Below, piece after piece: positions 46,053-58,300 of a DNA stretch of 64,000 bases. The position numbers were made by a program, and so were the translations under genes. Position 1 is the first letter of the stretch. Each line of letters begins with the position of its first letter. The stretch is from Watersipora subatra (Eukaryota; Bryozoa; Gymnolaemata; Cheilostomatida; Watersiporidae), in NCBI RefSeq assembly GCF_963576615.1, contig NC_088717.1, positions 12,673,559 through 12,737,558 on the forward strand, read 5' to 3'. The notes below the pieces were generated by a model, which worked only from the letters and a program-made list of their open reading frames with translations, did no database searches and had not been told where the DNA came from.

Positions 46053-46849
46053 TTAAACCATAACTGCCACGAACAACTTTTATCATATTTACTAGGTAAA
46101 TCAGACATGCTGATTCCGATTTTGTACTCGAAATAAAGATTGACCCACTAACTTTCAGAGTAATGAAGAACTTTTTATAGCGTTTTAATATCGGTCTCGA
46201 AAACAACACGATCAGCATAACAAGCTCCGCCCATAAATACTTGACGTAACCTAGCTTTTTAGGAACAGAAGTTACGTAGGGATGTTTAGACCGATTTAGA
46301 ATAATAGATATGGGTGTTTTAAAATCCATTAATATCTAAATTCAGCCTTAAAAATAATATCAGTCTTTTCTGAAAGGTAGATAAGCTATTTAGCATTGCA
46401 TATTTAAAAAGCGCAATAACAACGCTAGCTCGTGATAAAACCGCGCTTTTTGAGCTCATTTTTCTCGGCGTCCAGCTCATTTAAACGTCATGTAACAAGC
46501 TGCGAGCAATTTTAAATAGCTTATATCCCTTTCATAAAAAGCTGAAACTATTTTACAGGCTGGATTTAGATAATAATGGGTTTTAAGACACCCATCTCTA
46601 TTATTCTAAATCGGACTAAACATTCCTAACTTCCGTTTCTGAAAAAGCTAGGTTTCGTCACATATTTATGGGCGGAGCTTGTAATGCCGATTGTGTTGTT
46701 TTTGAAACGGATATTGAAACACTTTAAAAAAGCCTAAATGACTTTGAAGGTTAGTGGACTAATCTTTATTTTGAGTACAAAATCGGAATCAGCGTGTCTG
46801 ATTTACCTAGAAAATACGATAAAAGTTGTTCGTGACAGTTATGGTTTAA
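46053..46849. mobile_element. TTAA-flanked long-TIR element, ACCATAACTG ends
   Basis: Both ends read TTAA then ACCATAACTGYCACGAACA (inverted at the right). Inverted arms of about 280 bp (46057-46335 and 46570-46845) surround a spacer of about 240 bp. The left arm's minus-strand open frame (46039-46329) has a degenerate mirror in the right arm and no known domain. Target TTAA suggests piggyBac/Kolobok-type mobilisation. Confidence 0.75.
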
Positions 46850-49800
46850 AGCCTCAGTATGATGGCTGAGTAAATTTACTTGAGGCGCTAGAGCATTTTT
46901 TCTACCAAAAAGCTGTAAAAGTACTCCCAAAAACATTTTTACCCAATTTAACCTAAAAATATCGGCTTAAGTATATCTATCGAATATCAGGTTCGCACAT
47001 AAGTACCTTGATTCCCTTTACAAATGTCCCATGTTTTTCACCTCTATTCAAAATAAAGGATGGGACTGTTTACCTTCAATACGGCATTACGAGTTCACAA
47101 GCCACTAACGTGACCTAGCATTGTTAGCTAGCCATGGGCAGTCTCCCCAACCCCTCATTTACAAGCGCCAACCACGATAGCAGCTTGTAAAGGATTAGTA
47201 CTGTAATTGACTCTATTTGATGTTGTTCGCTCCCAAAACTTTGTACGCCTTTAATAACTAACTGTGAAAATTCTTATACCCAGTATTAATTATGTAGAAT
47301 TCACGATGCGCTAGTTTTAGGTGCGCAGAACACTCAATGCATGTACTTAAAAAGGTCACAACCTTTAGCGAGTAATCCGTGATGGACAGATAGAATATTA
47401 GTTTGCTAGTAGAGAGAGTCAGCCCCAGACAATTTCAGTTTTGATGTTAAATAGTTTTACACATATGTTACTTCAGTCTGCTGTACATACAGTGCATTTA
47501 AAGAATATTTGAAAATAGCTGTAATACTTAAGCCATTCGTTATTTTGTCTGCAATGCTGATACAGAGAATAGTGGGCATAAACAGAGGCAATAAAGAACT
47601 GTTTGCTGCAGCTCACTGTGCTTGTGGACTGGTCAGTTCACCAAATTTTCTAAACAAACCATCTCTAACATATGCTTAAAGAATGTATTGACACAGTTGA
47701 TTGTAGGTAGCAAAATTGTAATTGAAAAGTGATGTTAGTATAGATTTTGTAGACCATAGGCCATTCAATACAAGCAGTACAATAACACAATGAGCAAGTG
47801 TTAACAAGCCAATATAATGATGAGAAAGGTAAAAATTACTTGAATACCGAAATGCAAAATGTGTTTCACCAAACAGCGAAAGGTGCAGCCGGGGCTCACC
47901 CACCAGGCAAGCAACTGAATTGTAGTTCCTGAGAAAAAATATCTGGCTTTAACTTAAGATAGACAACCTTCATATTGTTGCGTAGTAGGCCTACCAAATG
48001 CAAACCATGTTTGCAAAGAGCCAGGGAAACCATGCCTATATTTTGCCCAAATGCTACAATGGTATTGAGCTGAGATAATGTTATTTTTCATTAGCAAAAT
48101 GTCATGCTGCTTCAATACTGGCAAATGAAACAGGAACTGGCGACAGCCAATAGTAGATTTCTATTGTTAAATTAATGGTTGAATTTGTTCGATAGGCAAT
48201 ATTTGTAGAGTTCAAATGTACAAGTATTTGAATTAAACAGTTTTTGTAGAGGCTTAGTTCTATTACCATTCCACAATGCACGGTGTTTTTCTCAGCCACG
48301 CACAAGCATAGGAGAGTGTTTTTGATACACTTTTCTGAAATATACAATGCTTAACAATCTTAGGTGCAACATCTAGAACCTTTGGGTAAGTAGATTATAC
48401 AACAAACTAGACCCTAATGCATGTAACTACCAATGTTTCACATACTTCTGTAAAACAGTGTTGTGTAGAAGTATTAGCAAACATAGATAGCATAATGGAG
48501 AAATGACTAAACACCGGAGACATGCAATATTCCAATGAACATGACAGCGAATACATTAAAGAACCCATCAATAAAGACAGTCATCCTATACTCATCTACA
48601 AGCAGCTTAAAAACCTCCTGCGGAAGCAGCCAATAGACATCAATTGACATACCTGAAAATCATTAAAAGATATCAGACCTGTACCAGACAAGACCAAGAC
48701 AACTGGAGTTAGTCATCATTTTCAACCATTATACTCTCATGACGTACTTAAAACAAGTTCACTCAAGCTCACTCACTGTCAAGCCTCTGCAACATAAAGA
48801 ACAGAACTTGAGCACCTAAACACCTTCTCACAGGCTATCAGAGACATATATAAAAAAGAACAGCTCCGACTCAGCATCTATCTACCGGTCTATCGATCTA
48901 TCTCTCTCCCCTTCTCAAGAACCTGCTGAGGCTCCCTCTGCCTGCTGAGGCGCATTCCTTTGCTTTGGGAGCCTCCCTCTCTTTTCCCTATGCCTCTGGA
49001 GCCTCTATCATTTCCCTATGTATGGAGCCTCTTTCGCCATCATCAGCTGATCTTTTTGTATTTCCCTATCTCAACTACCGAGCCTCTACATATAATGACT
49101 GCCATGACTCTCATCTGACTATCGAAACTCGCAGCCCTACGGACCGAGCAAGCAAACATGGACGATCGGTCGAGTAAGGGTGTAACTTTTATTGGCTATT
49201 TCAACCTTTTGTCATTAATATTATTGTTTAGAATTTTGTTAGTTGTACCTTTTAATTGTTGGACTTATAGAATAAAGAAGTACTTGTTACTGGTAAATAT
49301 CAGTACTGCTTGAAATGGCTTAACACCTCTATTTGTACCTGAACCGGTAATAATCAAATTAGTTCCCACATGGCAAAGCAAAAGTACACAAACTGAACAT
49401 AGTCGAAATAGAATGAAATGACAAAGCAATTAAAACATTGATGTTGTGTGTGGAATCAGATTAGTTATGTACAACATAATTTCTTCACATTCAGCCCTAA
49501 CAATAAGAAAGCTCAAACTAATTTTAAAATTCACTTCTACTCTTTCTATTACAAAACCATATGAAAATTTTATAGATAGAAAGCAGAAATCGAAACAACA
49601 TTTTGTCACTTGATAGCACCACACAATTTTTGGCAACTATTGTTTGTTGATCAGCACACACTAAACATCACCGAAAAACAACGGTTAGTTACAATATTTC
49701 TCTGTTCCATCGCAGTGAACAAACTGTAACAGAATTTCATAAATTTTCTTACAGTATAAGTTCTGATATGAACCAAAAAATGCGCCATATTCAACAGGTT

Positions 49801-50098
49801 TTGCATGAAATACAGCTTACAATGATGCAGGTTTTAACATACAGCGTAGTTTTTATAAAAACATCCTCAAGCGAAATGTAAAATCATCAAGACGATTAGG
49901 ACGGAAATTTTTTTAACAGCAGCATCTGGACTTATTGATTTATTACCAAGTCGCCTTTTTTATGTCGCATATTCGAAAACTGATTCGCCCTTGCAAAGCT
50001 TGAAAATTTGGGCAGACACGCGCCAAATGCATGTCCTATTATGAATTATATAGCTCCTGTTTCTTAGGCATCTAAATGTAAATACTAATAGTTTACTT

Positions 50099-50531
50099 CC
50101 ATACCTGCCAACTCTCACGCATTGGGCGTGAGACTCACGCAATCACCCCAAAGAAAATATGAAAATGCGTGAGAAATGCGTGAGATTTTTGCCCCAATTT
50201 TTCCAATTTTATATATACTATCATTGATACATCAAATGCCCCAAAACCAAATCTCACGCACTGCCCCACTCTTGGGTTGGCAGGTCTGTAATTACTTCCC
50301 TTGAACTTGCTTATCAACATGAGCTGATGAGAGTGATAAACAGACCTGCCAGCCCAAAAGTGGGGCAATGCGTGAGAGATTTGGTTTTGGGGCAATTGAT
50401 GTATCAATGACAGTATATATAAAATGGTGGAAATTGGGGCAAAAATCTCACGCTTTTCCATTTTTTCTTTGGGGTGATGGCGTGAGCCTCACACCTAATG
50501 CGGGCCAATGCGTGAGAGTTGGCAGGTATGG
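50099..50531. mobile_element. Foldback: two inverted copies of a GCGTGAG repeat
   Basis: Arms at 50099-50289 and 50340-50531 are reverse complements with few differences. Each arm alone is also bounded by ACCTGCCAAC and GTTGGCAGGT, so each is a small TIR repeat and the pair lies head to head around a 50-bp spacer. GCGTGAG/CTCACGC occurs many times. Non-coding; the frames at 50135-50461 and 50368-50550 are shadows. Confidence 0.8.
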
Positions 50532-52009
50532 CGATAAAACGAGAAAATGATCCGTAATCGACGAGTTATCTTTGACCGATCACAGACAAAAGTAACTTTC
50601 ACGTCATGAAGCGTAAAAACGAAGCATTAATATTCATTGCTATGCTAGCTTGCCCGCCCACAATAATTAACGCGAAATTAGCCCGATTTGACAAACTGTA
50701 GCTTTTGCGGAGTTGTCCCCCGTCGAGCGGAGCTAGCAAAACAACAGCGGCTGTTGTTTGCTCGCTCCACTTAAGGGGGGGGGGGGGTACAGCTCCGCAA
50801 GAACAACTGTTTGTCAAAACAGGCTAATTAGGAATCGGCAATCTAACTGTAAAGACGGTAGTCAAATGCGTTAGTATGAATTGTTTAGCGACTTGTTGCC
50901 TATCGCACAACTGACTGAAGCTCATAAAACCACCTCATGTATCACTAGTATGGCTTGCTTAGTGTGCATAACTTGAGAAATATATACGAAGCTTGCACCA
51001 AACAGTTGCGCAGTAATATAGAAAATGTGTGGGATATCTCGTTTGAAACAATTGCAGCAATGATATACAGCCCCCCACTGTGGGGGGCTGTATAACATTG
51101 ATTGTAGCTATAGCTACGCATTTCGTTAGCAACATCTGGTTGTAAGGCCTCTTGAGTAACTCCAACAGGAAGATGGATTTCTCAACTCATACACGAGGAA
51201 GGACAATACAAAGCACCACAATAATAGTTGCAGGCAATGGATTTTGGGTTTTTAATTATAGATATATTTAATTGTCTGCAAAGTAATACTAGTACATATG
51301 CACCAACCAATGATTGGCTAAAAAAATTCATTTCATCAAAAATGTGGCAAACTTTTCAAAGCAAATTGTCAGAAGCTATGAAGTTTCAGTGCGACCCATA
51401 ACCATAATGAAATATTTTTGTATTTTATGTTGTAAAAAACGATGAACAATGAATCATATAATGGAGAGGAAGGACATGTCATAGAGCACACAGGATAGTT
51501 GAGTTGACAATACATAATAAAGAATAGATCACTCACGAGCCAATTCTGTACATTTATATATTATTGGCAATATAGCTATAGAATACACAGCGAATACTAC
51601 TGACAAAGAAACAGCTATGCACTAGTGACAAGCAAAGTGTGATATGGAGGCTGAATCACTTGCACATTTTAAACTAAAATCTAACTTCTGTGTAACTTAG
51701 CAGAAAGTAATCATACACGAGGGAACTTTAAAAGATAGCATGGTGGATACTGTTTTGTTTTGCATAGCGAATGGTGCGACAATTTTTGCAAGCCAAAAGA
51801 CTTAGTCAGTGGTAGACACGTGAATGGAGCGAATTTCCATTCTGTTTTTGACTGGAGCAGCGGACCATACGCTGCACGATGAGCAGGCTGTTCAAGTACC
51901 CCTCTGCATCAATACACTGGATAGAACAGAACAAGAAGTCCTGTAATCCATAGAAATGCTATTTACAGCTCCTATTGCACAGAGTAGCTCTAGGAGCAAT
52001 ACTTTTTCA

Positions 52010-52303
52010 TCACTTTCCCTTAGTCTTCTGGTCAGCAGTCTCACTGTTACATGAAGTTTGGCTACCGGGATGGGCTCCCTTTCCCCGGTCTGTCTTAGGA
52101 ACTGGTGCCTTGGTCTGGCCCTTCCCAGATGAGCTTGAGCTGACACCAGGAGATGCTGACATTCCCTTTGCTTGAGCAGAAGTTGAGCTAGATTCACCTG
52201 AAGACGCACGCTGTCGTTGCCGATATTGGCTGGATTCGGAACTTTGTCTTCTACGACGGCTGTCACCGGAGGGAGTTCGCAGCCGGGCACCTTCAGTTTC
52301 CTC
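52010..52303 (-). CDS. LARP1: LARP1 exon i (C-terminal tail, stop)
   Basis: The acceptor TATGAAAAG before GAGGAAACTG keeps phase 0 with exon h. It encodes a low-complexity tail ([20 protein letters not shown], then Ser-, Gly- and Lys-rich), ending KTKGK and TGA at 52010-52012. Human LARP1 also ends in a disordered Ser/Gly/Arg tail. The exact acceptor is less certain than the others. Confidence 0.78.
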   Translation of the reverse strand, partial: EETEGARLRTPSGDSRRRRQSSESSQYRQRQRASSGESSSTSAQAKGMSASPGVSSSSSGKGQTKAPVPKTDRGKGAHPGSQTSCNSETADQKTKGK

Positions 52304-55300
52304 CTTTTCATACAAAACAGACTAACATTAGGGTTGATTAAAAAAAGATACCATCTAATTAAAAGCTGTATCATTCTGCTGTATTTTGGGAAAAGTAATT
52401 GGAGTAATATTCATATTGCATCACTAGCCACACCAAGCTGTTTTATCATCACTGACAATCAGGGCGCACACTTTGCAAAAACATTGACTAGGTAAGTTAA
52501 ACAGCGATGTCTACATGGTACAGCGTAACCTTGAATTTCAAGCTCTTGAATCTCAAACAAATTGGAAGTCAAACAAAAGATTTAAAACGTTGCATTTGAT
52601 GCCAAACAATAATTAGGAACTTCAGCAACCAGAGATACAACACATTGTATACATATACATACAATACAGATACAATACATATGTGCAAAGGTTTCGCAGC
52701 AGTTCACGAAATACTGCCTCTAATTTGTAAAGGGTATTATTTTCTATATGTCATTACAATAAAACGCAAACATAATTTTTAATCGTTTTCATTGAACAAA
52801 AAAATCAGGCAAATGTGAGAGGGGTAACAGCTGCTACAGATATGGCTATTAATTTCCCAGCCTTCACAGTACTTAAAACAACTTCAACATACTCTTCTAT
52901 CTATATTACCTGCCTTTTTTAAAATCCAGTTTATCAAGTAAATGATTCAAATTTAGTAAACACGTCACGTTCTAGTTTTGAACCAGAATAAAATTGATTT
53001 TTATTTAGAATAGGAAAACTCATTAGATGATATGGCAAATGTAGAAAGCTCCATTAATTATTCCACACCATCAGCTGCCTTACGTCAAAAAATAAATGTG
53101 CATAACGCAACAGTAACAGCCAATAACTGTCCAAGAAATGAGTAAATTGAAGTCTACAAATACCGGCTTTAAAATAAAATAAACAGGATTTGAAGAATAT
53201 TACTGCTCATGCATAAAATACTTTTTCAAGCTTGCTCAGGAAAAAGAAAAACTAAAGCAATATGTCCTGTCGCAATCTCGATACAGCCACCTACAAATCA
53301 GTAACAAAATAAACTACGTACCTCTATAACTCGAAAATCTTCAAGACGTTTAAACTTGGAGAGATAGCCAGTCAGTTTAGCATCAACAACAATATTTTGC
53401 CTACGAGTGTACTTCAAGAAGGCCCAAAACTTTTCTAGACCATACAGCTGACCTACAATATGGTATTTAGAAACAAACTTTACCAGCTTCAAAAATGCTT
53501 GTGTCATAGAAGAGTTATAAATGCTTTCTGCTGATGCCAATTAACTAAAATCATGTGTTGTTAGAACATGTGAAAATGCTATTAAACGCTGATAGCTATA
53601 CGAAAAGAACACTAAGCTTTTGTGTAACATTAGAGGATTCATGATAGCATTGCGATCAAGCATGCTCTAAAGTTCACACGAACGCTACTAAAACATTGCA
53701 GCTAGACTTTGCTTCTGGTTGCAAAAATGCTTCCCGCTTCCTTTTTGACTAACTTTCCCAATGTATTCATGTTTGCGTGTGGTTGCTTACTGACCACTGA
53801 CAGGTAAGTTTTTAAACAATGCTTCTCTGCAACGTGTCATTAGTCAAGCATAACAATCAGTAGAAACAATGTCGAGATGGTGTGTACTCTAGCTAGGCTG
53901 TAAAATATATGCAAACCAGCTCCGATACAGTAACGAGCGAGACCATTCAGAAAAAGTACAAAAACATGGCACTAATAGAGATACCCCTAAATGAAGAAAG
54001 TAATGAAAATGTTCAGCGCCATTCATAAAACCATTCAAATATTAGGTCTACATTATATCAAGATTAAATGTTGAACAAGCAAACTCGTGCAGGTTTTGAA
54101 TAGAAGAGTTCTTTGAAGAATCTTTTTGTAAAAAGAAAACGGACTGCAGAAATCGCATTGCAGATTCATAGAAAAAAGGGCTCAAGTTGAGATTTAGGTA
54201 GTTCAATGAATTGGTAACATGATACTCTCCCAACCTTCATATAAGTATGTAAGTAAATAGATACGTCTACGAGTGCAGACCTCTTCAGTTTTAAGCATTT
54301 AAATAATCCGATTCCTGTGGAAATGCCAACTAATACCGAACATCAAAGATGATGCACCATTAACCCTTTCGCATGCAAGTTTTTTGGGCTATTTGAGACC
54401 CCCTGGGCAAATTAATTTTTCAAAAATAGATTTAAAAAAAATCGCTGATACACTGTTATTTATGATATTGTGAACGTGTATGTGTTTATGATACAGGTAA
54501 ATACAAATAAACGTGTTTCAAGACAATTCTTCTCATAACTGTTTCTCTAGCTATGGTACTTTTGGAAGCATTTGCCCTTGCAGAGGCCTGATTAGTATAT
54601 AAATTTCTGATAGTAGTCCAGGCACTAGCATCACTGCCACCTCCTGGATTATGAAAACTGTGACTAGCTTCTTCATCACTTTCACTCTCAGATTTCGATG
54701 CAAAATCCCTCGTCACAATCTGAACCAGATTCACTGTCACCATTATTTCTGGCTACTAACTATAAAAAGTTATCGCAATCAGCTGAATCATCCTATTACT
54801 GCGAGCACTGACACTACTACTACTCCTCGCAGCATTAGAGAGACGTGGGTAATTTCGTTTGGAGAGCGCCATGGCACTAAATGAAAGTTTTTGCACACTG
54901 GGAAAACATTCAAAAAGCAGAAACAAAAGCAGAAACAACCTACAAACAAATTACTAATTTTATTTAAAGACGTTTTTACTTCGGATTGTTGTTCGTTTAA
55001 TATAGCAAAAACGATCGTTTCTTTTCTTCCTCAAAATGGCTTATTATTTAGTTTCTAACAAAGATCAATATATTGTAGTTTACTATTAGTAAAAAAACTA
55101 ACAAAAGAAGGCAATAAGCCAACCAAAAATAGATCTTTAACAACCGTTCGTGTGGTGACAAAATAGTCGCTCTGACCATTGTCGTCGGTATTGCAAAACG
55201 ACAATAATGTCGCTCTGCCAGCATAAGGGTTAAAATAACTACCGCTGAACAGCAATGCAGCAGTGACATGTAGTCATTCCAGCCACCAAAAAGGGCACAC

Positions 55301-58300
55301 AAATTCTGTGCATTACTTTCATAGTATTGCAAAAGGAAGCAGAACGAAGTCCTAAACTGTGCCACATATATGAGTTAGATAGACTAATTGGTGTGAATGA
55401 GAATTCTACGAGCTGAGACAAACAAGATCGAGTCTCTATATCAAACTCACCGGTTTCGTAGTCTCGTATCGTCTCCGTTTGGAAATCCTGGAACAAATCA
55501 TCTTTGAACTTCTTCTCTAGCCCATAGCTGTAGTAGCGAAAGAGACACTCCAGTCCATATCTACAAATATAGTGTCAGTAACACGGTTTGGAAAAATGAA
55601 GGTATGGTAAGTGAGTGTGCAAGCATATTAGGCTGTCGACTTGCATCAGTCTGCAGCTATAAGTACATAATTCATGCTGATATTTCTCTAGCCACATGTA
55701 AATAGCGGTAGCCATTAATAGACAGCCACCACAAACCGCATGTGGCAAAAAGAAGAACAATTAGTGATATCTTGACATACCTGTATCCGGCACTGGCATC
55801 CTCTAAGGCTAGAGTCTTGAACTCGTTGTACATCTTTTTGTTAAAGTGTTGACGAATGAAAAAAGACCAAAACCTGAAAAGCGTGTTCATCTCCTGTGAC
55901 TGTCCAACGCCAGACTTCTTCCTGTCTGTAACGAATGAGAACGAAAGTTATAACGGTGCTATAACAGTGTTTGTACAGAAGACCTCAAGCTAGCAAACAG
56001 ACATCTGGTGGTGTAAGACAGAGGAATCAACTTTTTGAACACAATATAAGACTATCAAATTTAACTCATTGCTAATATCACTGCCAAAATCTATCAGCAG
56101 ATTTCTTGCCGTTGAAACTGCCACAAGAACGTTCTATTAACTCATAAGTACTCATTGTATGGTATATGAAAATACAAGTTACTTGAAGGACAATTTTGCA
56201 CCGACTAAGTTGTAAAATAATCTCAAAGGTTAGAAATCAAGCAAATGTGAAGGTGGTAAAATGAATCTATATCCAAACAAGGTTATATCAATGAAATATA
56301 CCTTCCATCACACGCTGAATAGCAACAAAATTGATAAACATGATGAGTCAACACAACTGAACCAATATTGAGAGATGTAACTATGACATTGTTGTTGCTC
56401 AACTTAGACCCACTACTGTTAACCACATCTAGAAGAAAAAGGAAGCCAGACTGAATAAAGAAATATGCTAATGATATAACAAAGAGAACTTGCTTTGTTT
56501 TATACAAAAACCAGAGAGCGAACAAAACCAACCTCGTAGACACCTGGCATGATACTTGTGATAGACTTGCCACATAAAACCATTCTCTTTAAGTAGCTCG
56601 TGTGACGGGTGCTGAAAACTTCCAAACGTGTGCGAATGGCTGCCATGACTCATCTGACTTTCAGACGGACTACAATAACACAACCTCTAATGTCAGCGCA
56701 GCCCTCAAATAACTACTGTATCGAATCTAAGTGAGTGAAATGAGAATTTACATTAACTTTGTGATAATTACTTTCGTATTTAGCTTGTATTGGAACTGCA
56801 ACATTATGTGATGGTGAATTAAAATGGTGGAGACCAAACACTTTATTGATAAATGAGCAATACACAATATAAGCATACACAGTGGAGAACTGAAAAGCTA
56901 AAAATGGTCATTGCAAAGGTTGTGTGCTTGTAGTATTTATCCGCTTAATAAAAGCGAAACATTTCAAATGTATTAAATTTTGCCGACTTTTACACTTGAG
57001 AAACAGTGATATAATATTATTTGCATTGACAGACAGCAACAATCCAATACATTTGCATTTCCTTAAGAACGAATATCTGAAAATCTAGATGTGATGACAA
57101 CGCAACGATAACTACTCATGCAGTTGGATCCAAAGGCATTAAAACCATTAGGTCATCTTGGAAGAAATTTAAAAAATCCGAGGACAAAGGAAAGCGATGA
57201 GTAATAATATATTTAATTCTTCTGATTGGCCTGAGGGCGGTCAACTACTCAACAATAACGACAATAACTCGCGTTTGCTATTGATCTGCAATGTTGCTCA
57301 GGCACAAAAACAACAAACAATTATGAATTGTTTGACAAGGAAAAATAAGTATTGTCGGGTGAAAGTTTCGTAAAATGCAGAAACTTTTAAACTACTACAC
57401 ACCTTTAATAAGCCGAACAACTGGTTCCAAACGATATTGCTGGCTTTAAAACAATACTAGTCTACCACTGGACTGAACAGAAAATTGATTTTCTAATATA
57501 GACATACAGTTATCAGAAATATTTGATTCTTGTTGACAAAACTCGCTAACATGAACTTGCAAAAAAAACGATTAGAGCACTGTTTACAATTTTTTCATTC
57601 ACCCTAAACTAGAAATTAAAAAAATTGGAGATGGTTATTTTATGCTGTGAGTTCTGAGTGAAAAGAAAACTAGTTTCTTCATTACGTGCCGGGAGAAATA
57701 ATAACACAACATCTTCAATTTATTGCGGCAAAGTTTCAGGTATATCTGCTTATTCAACATTAGTGATGAGCGTTTCTGTACGGTTACCAGCCAAGGCAAG
57801 CCATTATAATGGTAGCAAACGGGTTAGGAACAGTTAACTGTGCTATACAAGATAACGAGTTTAGTCAATGTCAAATTTTTCTGATAAGCATCCAAATGAA
57901 GAGTATTTTGCAACTGAAAGAATCATAACTTTAGTATGCACAATTAGATAGGTTCGACAAGTTCTTGCCATCTCAACCAATATTGGATGATATGACCGTA
58001 TGATAACAACGTTATAGCTTATGATTAAGTATACAAGAAGACTTGGTTACCTGTAAAAAACTATTAATATATTAACAGAATTGCTACGATTCATTTACAT
58101 GTCATGACGGGCTTTAAATACTCACGACAAAATAATAAACAACAAATAAATAGAGATACACAATTTTCAACAACATGACCGAAAAGTTCTTATGTTATAT
58201 ATTGAATAATAAATATGTAATAAAAACACTGTACTTTATATTGATTCACACCTTTCACGGCATTCAAATTAGGTTGCTGTTCATGCAATTAAAAAGTCAT

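Larger units (their letters stand above)
45166..52009. other. Intergenic region between LARP1 3' end and INPP4 start
   Basis: Two inverted-repeat elements (46053, 50099) are the only features recognised. It must contain the INPP4 promoter and the LARP1 3' UTR, but neither could be placed. 48870-49340 is unusual: pyrimidine-rich GAGCCTC/CCCTC words, then an AATAAA at 49271, reminiscent of a solo LTR or retroelement end, but no partner repeat was found. 47000-47900 and 48000-48800 hold nothing I can support. Confidence 0.45.

Noticed and set aside
50700..50800. Poly-G/C run with inverted GAGCGGAG words as a regulatory hairpin
   Set aside because: A short homopolymer and a weak inverted repeat; nothing links it to a gene.
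51892..52374. 160-codon frame overlapping the LARP1 last exon
   Set aside because: It is in the wrong frame; the Ser/Arg-rich alternative frame continues LARP1 in phase and fits the family tail.
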